A DNA stretch of 6,968 nucleotides from Fidelibacterota bacterium. Lineage in GTDB: Bacteria > Fidelibacterota > Marinisomatia > Marinisomatales > J089. The notes under the pieces were generated by a model. It had not been told where the DNA came from and did no database searches. It was given only the letters and a program-made list of their open reading frames with translations. The stretch is from the NCBI GenBank assembly GCA_003695105.1, contig RFIZ01000020.1:1-6968 (forward strand), written 5' to 3'. Position 1 is the first letter of the stretch. Every line of letters begins with the position of its first letter. The position numbers and the translations under genes are program-made. Below, one piece after another: positions 1 through 5,660 of this stretch.

Positions 1-954
1 GCCGAAGGGGGGTACAAATCATTTTTCTTTGAGTTGACCATCGGCGTTCCCGGAGAAGGAGATCCTTTGGGCCCGGACGAATACGGCTATTATATCTATG
101 ATAGCGGCGACTTCATGTATACCAGCGCTCCCAATTATAACTGGGTGGAAATCGACAACCGGATTGGCGGACCGGGTACAGACATTCAGCTCTATGACAG
201 TGGGAACAATCAGGATGACATCAAGGTGGTATCCCTGCCCTTTCCGTTCACGTTTTACGGTACTGCGTACGATCTGATCACCGTTTCGTCCAACGGGTGG
301 ATCGCCATGGGGGAGACGACTCTGAAATCTTTCCGGAACTATCCGATTCCCGGTGCCGGCGGACCCAGTCCCATGATTGCCGCTTTTTGGGATGACCTCA
401 AAGTATCGGGCGCCGGCAAGGTATTCAGTTACTACGATGAACCCGGTCACCGCTTCATCGTGGAATGGTCGGGCGTACAGACGTACCAACAGAGCAGTCA
501 GGAGGATTTTGAGGTCATCTTCCGGGATCCGACCTATTTTCTGACTCCCACCGGAGACGGGGAAATCCTGATCCAGTACAAGACCTTCAACAACACCTCC
601 TACAACGGCGGCGGACCTCAAAACCATGGCAATTATTGTACGATCGGTATCGAGGATGCGTCGGCTGTGGTTGGCCTGCAATACACGTTCAACAATGAAT
701 ATCCGACCGCAGCTATGCCGCTGGGGAATGAAACGGCACTCATGATTACGACCCGGGGCGGGTCCGTGCGGGTTTACGGTGATGTCAACCAGGATGATGA
801 ACTGGATATCTTTGATTTGCAGACGCTGGCGAATTATCTCCTGGATAATGATCCCTCCGTCCTCAGTCCCTTTATGGCCGATATCAACAGCGATGGTCGG
901 GTGGATCTCATCGACCTGATCACCATGTTCCAGGCCATATTGAATGAAGAATAG
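1..954 (+). CDS. C-terminal part of a large secreted protein with a terminal dockerin-like domain (5' partial)
   Basis: The frame is open from the first base, so this is the 3' end of a longer gene. The TTG at 34 is an ordinary Leu codon, not a start. About 317 codons are visible. Counting from base 34, residues 13-245 form a beta-rich extracellular module with the motifs GPDEYGYYIYDSGD, LPFPFTFYG, SSNGWIAMG and AAFWDDL. I associate this type of module with the C-terminal parts of big secreted proteins of FCB-group bacteria, often peptidases, but no catalytic residues are visible here. Residues 247-306 carry two dockerin-type calcium loops. The gene ends at TAG only 17 nt before pgsB, with no hairpin between them. 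It may therefore be co-transcribed with pgsB, although its product looks unrelated to PGA synthesis. A cell-surface or secreted location is likely. The full function cannot be told from this fragment. Confidence 0.85.
   Translation, partial: AEGGYKSFFFELTIGVPGEGDPLGPDEYGYYIYDSGDFMYTSAPNYNWVEIDNRIGGPGTDIQLYDSGNNQDDIKVVSLPFPFTFYGTAYDLITVSSNGWIAMGETTLKSFRNYPIPGAGGPSPMIAAFWDDLKVSGAGKVFSYYDEPGHRFIVEWSGVQTYQQSSQEDFEVIFRDPTYFLTPTGDGEILIQYKTFNNTSYNGGGPQNHGNYCTIGIEDASAVVGLQYTFNNEYPTAAMPLGNETALMITTRGGSVRVYGDVNQDDELDIFDLQTLANYLLDNDPSVLSPFMADINSDGRVDLIDLITMFQAILNEE
772..951 (+). other. Dockerin-like duplicated calcium-binding loops
   Basis: This is the last 60 residues of the upstream protein. Two 12-residue loops with Asp/Asn at positions 1, 3, 5, 9 and 12 lie at bases 781-816 (DVNQDDELDIFD) and 880-915 (DINSDGRVDLID). 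Each is followed by a short helix-like stretch (LQTLANYLL and LITMFQAIL). This matches the dockerin type I layout. In organisms without cellulosomes such domains often sit at the C-terminus of secreted proteins and may serve attachment or calcium-dependent folding. No partner cohesin is visible in the window. Confidence 0.8.
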
Positions 955-971
955 GGGACGTCGCTTCCGCT

Positions 972-2153
972 ATGACGGTTCATCCGCTCTGGATTCTGGG
1001 GGGTATCGTCCTGGGGCTAATCCTCCTGGGTTGGCGCGAATATGTGCACCATCAGGCAGTACTGGCTGCCATACCACTCAGGATTCATGTCAACGGCACC
1101 AGGGGTAAATCCAGTGTCACCCGGTTAATTGCCGCCGGGTTGCGAGCGGGAGGATGGCGTACCTTTGCCAAAGTAACGGGCACTGCTCCGCGGGTGATCG
1201 ACAATGAGGGCCGGGACCGGGTGATTCACCGGCTTCGGGGAGCTTCCATCGGTGAACAGGTGCGGATGTTGAAATATTTTGCTTCCCAGAAAGCCGAAGC
1301 CGTCGTCTTGGAATGTATGGCCGTGCAACCCCAGTACCAGTGGATTTCCGAACAAAAAATGGTTCGTTCCCACATTGGCGTCCTGACCAATGCCCGGCCG
1401 GACCACCTGGATGAAATGGGGCCGACACTGGAGGACGTTACTCTCAGCCTGGCGAATACGATCCCGTTTGGGGCCAAATTTTTCACGGCGGAAATAGAAC
1501 AGGCGCCTGTGTTACAACGCATTGCCGAAAAACGGAATTCCCGCTTTCATCTGGTGACCGACACAGACATGGATCCGGACATCATGCGGCAATTTTCCTA
1601 TTTGGAACATCCCCAGAACGTGGCCCTGGCCTTGGATGTCTGCGAGGCGGCCGGCGTTCCCAGGGACAAGGCGCTGGAGGGGATGGTGCGGGTGCGCCCG
1701 GATCTGGGATCGCTTCAAATCTGGCGGCTGGACCTGCAGGGAAAACAACTCTGGTTCGTCAATGGCATGGCAGCCAACGATCCCGTTTCCACCCTGGCCA
1801 TCTGGAAAATGATCATCAACCGCTATCCAATCGGAGGTCAGACCTGCATTTTCCTGAATACCAGGGAAGACCGCCAGTCCCGGACCTTTCAGTTGATGGA
1901 ATTGGTGTACGAAGACATCCAACCGGATGTGTTTCTCATCCGGGGGAAGAATCTGGCATCGATCCTGAAGATGTTCGAAACCGTTGAATATGAATTGCAT
2001 CCCCGGCTATTTCGGGACGAAGACCCCCCTGAGAGCATCGTGACGGAAATGTCCACTTTGCCGGCCGATTCTCTGATCTTTGCCATCGGGAATCAGGTGG
2101 GAGCCGGGCAGGAATTTCTCCAATTGATGCAAACGTACCGCGCCGATGCCTGA
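972..2153 (+). CDS. pgsB: Poly-gamma-glutamate synthase subunit PgsB (CapB), Mur-ligase-like amide ligase
   Basis: PgsB is the ATP-dependent ligase subunit of PGA synthase. It activates the gamma-carboxylate of glutamate and adds glutamate to the growing chain at the cytoplasmic membrane. The 393 residues equal the length I recall for Bacillus subtilis PgsB. Residues 5-22 form an N-terminal membrane anchor. NGTRGKSSVTRL (41-52) is the Mur-ligase P-loop. Further blocks match what I recall of PgsB: ECMAVQP (114-120), DHLDEMGPT (144-152), FVNGMAANDPVSTLAIW (262-278), NTREDRQSRTFQ (296-307) and AIGNQVGAGQEF (371-382). The ATG at 972 puts the anchor in the right place, and an AGGGGA stretch at 953-958 is a somewhat distant ribosome binding site. 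The gene overlaps pgsC by 8 nt. It shows no truncation or missing catalytic motif, so it looks functional. The real substrate could still be another amino acid, since Mur-type ligases vary. Confidence 0.95.
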   Translation: MTVHPLWILGGIVLGLILLGWREYVHHQAVLAAIPLRIHVNGTRGKSSVTRLIAAGLRAGGWRTFAKVTGTAPRVIDNEGRDRVIHRLRGASIGEQVRMLKYFASQKAEAVVLECMAVQPQYQWISEQKMVRSHIGVLTNARPDHLDEMGPTLEDVTLSLANTIPFGAKFFTAEIEQAPVLQRIAEKRNSRFHLVTDTDMDPDIMRQFSYLEHPQNVALALDVCEAAGVPRDKALEGMVRVRPDLGSLQIWRLDLQGKQLWFVNGMAANDPVSTLAIWKMIINRYPIGGQTCIFLNTREDRQSRTFQLMELVYEDIQPDVFLIRGKNLASILKMFETVEYELHPRLFRDEDPPESIVTEMSTLPADSLIFAIGNQVGAGQEFLQLMQTYRADA

Positions 2154-2589
2154 AATTACCATTGGATTGGGGATTGCTCTCAGCCTGTTCATGTCCGAAT
2201 TTCTGGGCGTGACAGCCGGGGGCATCATCGTTCCGGGCTATATCGCTCTGTATCTGCACCAACCCGTACAGGTGCTGGTGACCCTTCTGGCGGCTCTGAT
2301 CGTCTTCGGTCTGGTCCGCTTGTTGGGTACCTTCATGTTTATCTACGGGAAAAGACGGATGGTGTTATCCATTATCCTGGGATTTATTCTGGGATATCTC
2401 AGCCGCAATGTAATGATTTTCCCGGGTCAGACCCATTCCCTGGAGGTCATCGGGAATATCATACCGGGTTTAATCGCCAATTGGATGGATCGCCAGGGGG
2501 TTGCCAATACCGTCTCCGCTTTGCTGATCACGGCTGTCATCGTCCAACTGACGGTCATGTTGTTGACAGGGGGGGAAATCTTTGTCTGA
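2146..2589 (+). CDS. pgsC: Poly-gamma-glutamate synthase membrane subunit PgsC (CapC)
   Basis: PgsC is the small integral-membrane partner of PgsB and is needed for an active PGA synthase. The 147 residues are close to the roughly 149 of the Bacillus protein. Hydrophobic segments lie at about 5-20, 41-61, 72-88 and 119-141. The family hallmarks GGIIVPGYIAL (25-35) and IIPGLIANWMDRQG (105-118) are both present. The two proline-glycine motifs, each followed by a membrane helix, look like an internal duplication of a half-unit. The ATG at 2146 lies inside the end of pgsB (8-nt overlap) with no good ribosome binding site, so translation is probably coupled to pgsB. The 3' end contains a run of seven G (2569-2575) that also forms the ribosome binding site of pgsW. 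Confidence 0.93.
   Translation: MPEITIGLGIALSLFMSEFLGVTAGGIIVPGYIALYLHQPVQVLVTLLAALIVFGLVRLLGTFMFIYGKRRMVLSIILGFILGYLSRNVMIFPGQTHSLEVIGNIIPGLIANWMDRQGVANTVSALLITAVIVQLTVMLLTGGEIFV
2568..2575 (+). promoter_or_regulatory. Ribosome binding site of pgsW formed by a seven-G tract
   Basis: AGGGGGGG lies inside the last codons of pgsC, 6 nt before the TTG at 2582. It is the strongest purine-rich site near this junction and is the main reason for accepting the TTG start. The homopolymer could be prone to length change; that is inference. Confidence 0.6.
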
Positions 2590-3733
2590 TAAAGATTTAC
2601 GCGCTTTCATTCCCAGCATACAGCGAACATCAACTCTGGTTTGGATGGCGATCTTCAGTTTGCTCTGTTTTGGGATTGCCTCTTCCATGAAGCAGAAAAT
2701 CGTGTCCGATTCTTTTGAACAAAAATTGGCCGCAGCCCGCCTGATGGCCGCGGCCATGGATTCCCTCAAACAGGATCGCCTGCGACAGGGGTATGTCATC
2801 GATGTAGAAAACGATCCCAATGAGACCGGATTGGTGGGGGCCCAGTTCAGTCTGATTACTACGGATGAAGGGGATCTGGATGCCAAATTGACGACACTGG
2901 ACCCCAACTTTGCCACCGCCCTGGTGGAATTGTATTCCCGACTGTATCTGGGACCGGGTGATACGATCGCCGTCTTGATGACCGGTTCCATGCCCGGAGG
3001 AAACATGGCCGCTCTGATCGCCGCCAAAATTATGGGTATCACTCCGGTGGCGATTGCATCGGTAGGTGCATCCCAGTGGGGGGCAAACCAACCGGATTTT
3101 ACCTGGCTGGATATGGAGCAGAAACTCTACCATTGGGGGTTCATTCCGTCGGTCTCCATCGCCGCCAGTATCGGAGGCCGCAACGATCAGGGACGCCTGC
3201 TCAGTCCCCGGGGGCGGAAAATCATCGTCAATACCATCCAGAAATACGGACTCCCCCTGATCCGTCATACATCCCTGGAAGACAATATCCGGGAACGACT
3301 CAATCGTTTCCAGGACGTGCTGCCCCTGGAAAAATATTCTGCAGTTGTCAATGTGGGCGGGGGAGTGGCCAGTCTGGGAACCAACCTGAATCCCAAATTG
3401 ATCCCACCGGGCATCGTTCGCCGCCCTCAGTTCCAGTCTATTTCCCGGCCGGACGGCATTCCCGGAGTGTTGTATCATTTCGCGGAAAAAAATGTACCCG
3501 TCATTCACATACTCAACATCCGCGGACTCACGGAAAAACTGAAAATGCCTTTTGCACCCATTCCCCTCCCGGAAATCGGTACCGGACAGATCTATGCCGA
3601 GACCAAATACGATCTGGTTGCCACGATGGTCGCCTGGGTACTGGTGGTCGGTATGGTCTTTGGAGTAGGCTACCGCAGTCACAAACAAATTCGTCAACGT
3701 ATGGAGCAACATGAACCGGATTCCGTATTATAA
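2582..3733 (+). CDS. pgsW: Poly-gamma-glutamate system protein (PgsW-like), inner-membrane anchored
   Basis: This is a 383-residue protein of the family annotated as poly-gamma-glutamate system protein. It occurs next to pgsB and pgsC where the Bacillus-type pgsA/capA is absent, and its biochemical role is unknown to me. A transmembrane helix at about 16-36 and a second near the C-terminus (about 345-364) flank a large soluble domain. Given the two helices and the Arg/Lys-rich tail (365-373), that domain is likely periplasmic. Glycine-rich blocks that look conserved are TGSMPGGNMAALIA (134-147), SVGASQWGANQPDFTWLDME (160-179), SIAASIGGRNDQG (192-204) and VNVGGGVASLGTN (256-268). The start is TTG at 2582, supported by the AGGGGGGG site 6 nt upstream and by an 8-nt overlap with pgsC. 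The next Met (residue 22) would cut into the first helix. The gene overlaps the next one by 23 nt. The family call rests on context and recalled motifs. Confidence 0.8.
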   Translation: MSDKDLRAFIPSIQRTSTLVWMAIFSLLCFGIASSMKQKIVSDSFEQKLAAARLMAAAMDSLKQDRLRQGYVIDVENDPNETGLVGAQFSLITTDEGDLDAKLTTLDPNFATALVELYSRLYLGPGDTIAVLMTGSMPGGNMAALIAAKIMGITPVAIASVGASQWGANQPDFTWLDMEQKLYHWGFIPSVSIAASIGGRNDQGRLLSPRGRKIIVNTIQKYGLPLIRHTSLEDNIRERLNRFQDVLPLEKYSAVVNVGGGVASLGTNLNPKLIPPGIVRRPQFQSISRPDGIPGVLYHFAEKNVPVIHILNIRGLTEKLKMPFAPIPLPEIGTGQIYAETKYDLVATMVAWVLVVGMVFGVGYRSHKQIRQRMEQHEPDSVL

Positions 3734-4598
3734 GTCTGTAATTTTTTTGATCGGAGCGCTCGCCTTCTTTCCCGCCGTGGGAACGGCCGCTTTACAAAAA
3801 CCGGTATCCGGTGGAGATCAGAAAGAGGTTTTGGTCATAGCCGGGAAGCGACGTCTTTACTATCACTTACAGGAATCGAAACTTGTCTATACGCTGGTAG
3901 GACCCGCCCGGGTAGAAATCATTTCCCGCTATTCCTCGGCCCGGAAAAAGCGTTCCGGGATTCCGTACTCATTCACCCTGGTGCTGGATGCAACCGATAC
4001 CGTTCATGTTCGCCACCGCTTTCAGATCAGCAAGTCCATTCGGTCGGTTCAACATCCCAACGATTATTTTACCCATTCCGGCAATGATTATCTGAACCTG
4101 GGAAAGGGAAGACATTCGCTGGAACTGATTCCGACCGGAGCCACCAACCGCCCCGTGTTGATCCGGGTGCTGACGCATGATTTTCCGGACCGGTTTGAAG
4201 AAAAGACATGGCTCACCCCTACGACGGCTCCTACAGCCGTGCGGGTGCTGACCCAAGAGAAAGAAATCCCTTATTACGAAGTCACCCATGCCATTCCCCT
4301 TCAAGTCAGCCTGGAAGGCGAACATTCTCTGAAAATCATCAGTAGGCTGGCTTTTGAGCCCTGGATGGGACCGAGCGAATCCTACCGGATTCAAGTGGCG
4401 GAAGGGAAAAAAATTCTGGGGACTTTCCTGTTGCAGAGCGAACGATCCGGCGAAGCTACCAGTCCAGATCGCCCTGATATCGTTCCCGGCAAATGGCGGT
4501 CCTGTATCGTAGAAATGCCGCCCGGCGAACACCACCTAACCGTCAAAATTCTGGACCGGGACCGAAAAGCCCTGCTGCGGTTCATGGAATATAAATGA
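3711..4598 (+). CDS. Secreted protein with two copies of a beta-rich domain, PGA-operon associated, function unknown
   Basis: I do not recognise a named family. The 295-residue product begins with a signal peptide: residues 1-27 contain a hydrophobic core at about 9-23 and a likely cleavage after GTAA or nearby. No lipobox and no other membrane segment is visible, so it should be periplasmic or outer-surface. The mature part holds two related domains, about 49-153 and 187-292. Each opens with Tyr-Tyr, continues to an IISR motif (70-73 and 209-212), and closes with a Gly-x-x-His strand followed by hydrophobic beta strands (GKGRHSLEL, PPGEHHLTV). The pattern suggests two beta-sandwich modules. 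The ATG at 3711 overlaps pgsW by 23 nt and has GGAG at 3703-3706. Its end overlaps the next gene by ATGA, so coupling to the PGA genes is strong. A role in polymer handling in the periplasm is inferred from position only. Confidence 0.85.
   Translation: MNRIPYYKSVIFLIGALAFFPAVGTAALQKPVSGGDQKEVLVIAGKRRLYYHLQESKLVYTLVGPARVEIISRYSSARKKRSGIPYSFTLVLDATDTVHVRHRFQISKSIRSVQHPNDYFTHSGNDYLNLGKGRHSLELIPTGATNRPVLIRVLTHDFPDRFEEKTWLTPTTAPTAVRVLTQEKEIPYYEVTHAIPLQVSLEGEHSLKIISRLAFEPWMGPSESYRIQVAEGKKILGTFLLQSERSGEATSPDRPDIVPGKWRSCIVEMPPGEHHLTVKILDRDRKALLRFMEYK
3855..4169 (+). repeat. Coding repeat, copy 1 of the duplicated beta-rich domain
   Basis: This segment encodes residues 49-153 of the secreted protein. 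Landmarks are LYYHL (49-53), GPARVEIISR (64-73), PYSFTLVL (85-92) and GKGRHSLELI (131-140), ending in PVLIRVL (148-154). The same order of landmarks recurs in copy 2. The match was aligned by eye at protein level only; the DNA has diverged. Confidence 0.65.
4269..4586 (+). repeat. Coding repeat, copy 2 of the duplicated beta-rich domain
   Basis: This segment encodes residues 187-292. Landmarks parallel to copy 1 are PYYEV (187-191), GEHSLKIISR (203-212), SYRIQVA (224-230) and PPGEHHLTVKI (270-280), ending in ALLRFM (287-292). Copy 2 has a longer acidic and proline-containing loop (about 245-260) before its last strands. Confidence 0.65.
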
Positions 4599-5626
4599 GG
4601 CGAAGGCTGATTACCATCCTGTCCCTGATGCCCCTGTCACTGGCGAGCGCGTCAGTGAGCAGCTGGTCGCTTCAATTCCGTACGGGGTACGATAGTAACG
4701 TGTTGCGACTGTCGACTGTTGAACAGAATTCTCCCCTTTCGGTGACGAAAATCCTGGGCAATCAATCCACCTTTGATTCGGAATACCTGCGCCTGGGAGG
4801 ACGCCTTAACTGGCAGCGCCGCTTCCGGGCCGATGACACGGTATTGCGTCAGGCCGTCTATGCCTATTGGACCGACTATGTACATGCTCCGGCCCGGGGG
4901 TATCCGTCTATCGGCTGGACGGGAGATTTTTCCTGGGGTCCGTACCGGCATGTCCGGGGCAGAGTGACCTGGCTGAACCATTATTATCTTCGTCGCTATA
5001 TTGACCGCGATCAAACCCTGGATCAACGGGTTGGGTGTTATTTTTCCGATCTTGACCACCGGCTGGAAATGACTCAACCGGTGATGCGACGTACCTGGAT
5101 TTCGTCCGGTGTGGGCTTTTTACAACGATATTATTCCGTACCGTTCACTGAGTTTGACCTGGATATCACCTATGGTTCCTTCGGGCTCCATCGCGACTGG
5201 GGGCGGTCCTATCGGACTGCACTGAACCTGACCTATGGCTGGGCAAAAAACAGGGGTCTCCACCAAACGGCCCGTGCCAGTCGGCTGGACCGTTCTTATC
5301 ACTATGTGGAGGGAGATCTGCCCCTGCTCTGGCGTCGTCCGGCCCGGCACATCAGGGAAATCGGCCTGTCCGTCCGGCAGGAATGGCGCTATTACATGGC
5401 AGAATCGTCGGAAGATGTTCTCCATTCCGGACGAAGTCATACCGATACGCAAGGAAATGCCTGGGTCCGGGTCAATCTGGCCCCGGACTGGAGTTTGAAA
5501 ATCCAGGGTCGGGTCCGGTATCGGCAAACCCATTCCCGCTATGCCCGGGTGGAGGACCTGAAATCGTTCCATCAGGTCCTGACCTGGGTAGAAATAGCCA
5601 AAGAATTTGAACATGATTGGAAGTAA
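4595..5626 (+). CDS. Probable outer-membrane beta-barrel protein
   Basis: The 343-residue protein starts with a signal peptide (RRR n-region, hydrophobic 5-16, ASA at 17-19 as a cleavage site). The rest alternates polar and hydrophobic residues and is rich in Tyr, Trp and Arg, with strand-like segments separated by charged loops. Examples are SLQFRTGYDSNVLRLS (25-40), YLRLGGRLNWQRRF (64-77), ALNLTYGWAKN (209-219), AWVRVNLAPDWSLKIQGRV (289-307) and LTWVEIAKEF (329-338). A GYDSN motif in the first strand is common in outer-membrane barrels. The last strand ends in Phe but is followed by a short EHDWK tail. The lack of any transmembrane helix and the Arg/aromatic content favour an outer-membrane location. 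The gene starts with ATG inside the ATGA overlap with the previous gene. In this operon it could be the exit channel or a surface anchor for PGA, which is inference. No specific family is recognised. Confidence 0.8.
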   Translation: MRRRLITILSLMPLSLASASVSSWSLQFRTGYDSNVLRLSTVEQNSPLSVTKILGNQSTFDSEYLRLGGRLNWQRRFRADDTVLRQAVYAYWTDYVHAPARGYPSIGWTGDFSWGPYRHVRGRVTWLNHYYLRRYIDRDQTLDQRVGCYFSDLDHRLEMTQPVMRRTWISSGVGFLQRYYSVPFTEFDLDITYGSFGLHRDWGRSYRTALNLTYGWAKNRGLHQTARASRLDRSYHYVEGDLPLLWRRPARHIREIGLSVRQEWRYYMAESSEDVLHSGRSHTDTQGNAWVRVNLAPDWSLKIQGRVRYRQTHSRYARVEDLKSFHQVLTWVEIAKEFEHDWK

Positions 5627-5660
5627 CTTTCCCCCCCACCGCGCAACCAAAAGAAAACGC

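Noticed and set aside
34..36. TTG at 34 as the start of the first gene
   Set aside because: The frame stays open to the first base, there is no signal peptide after the TTG, and the protein type is expected to have a long N-terminal part.
19..681. Minus-strand open frame of 220 codons opposite the upstream secreted protein
   Set aside because: It has no recognisable domain, and the opposite strand carries a clear beta-rich module and dockerin loops.
812..840. Possible promoter for pgsB (TTGATT, 17-nt spacer, TATCTC)
   Set aside because: Both boxes are weak matches, the site lies inside dockerin codons, and promoter consensus in FCB-group bacteria differs from the E. coli pattern.
954..972. 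Possible terminator between the upstream gene and pgsB
   Set aside because: The 17-nt gap has only a 6-base GACGTC palindrome, with no usable stem and no T run.
2630..3712. Long open frame (360 codons) on the minus strand opposite pgsW
   Set aside because: It lies wholly antisense to a well-supported gene, and its product is rich in Gly, His, Gln and Arg with no coherent domain or signal. It is best explained as a codon-composition shadow.
3076..3714. Plus-strand open frame of 212 codons in a different frame inside pgsW
   Set aside because: The product is low-complexity (Arg, Ser, Pro, Gly-rich) and lies entirely within a gene with conserved blocks.
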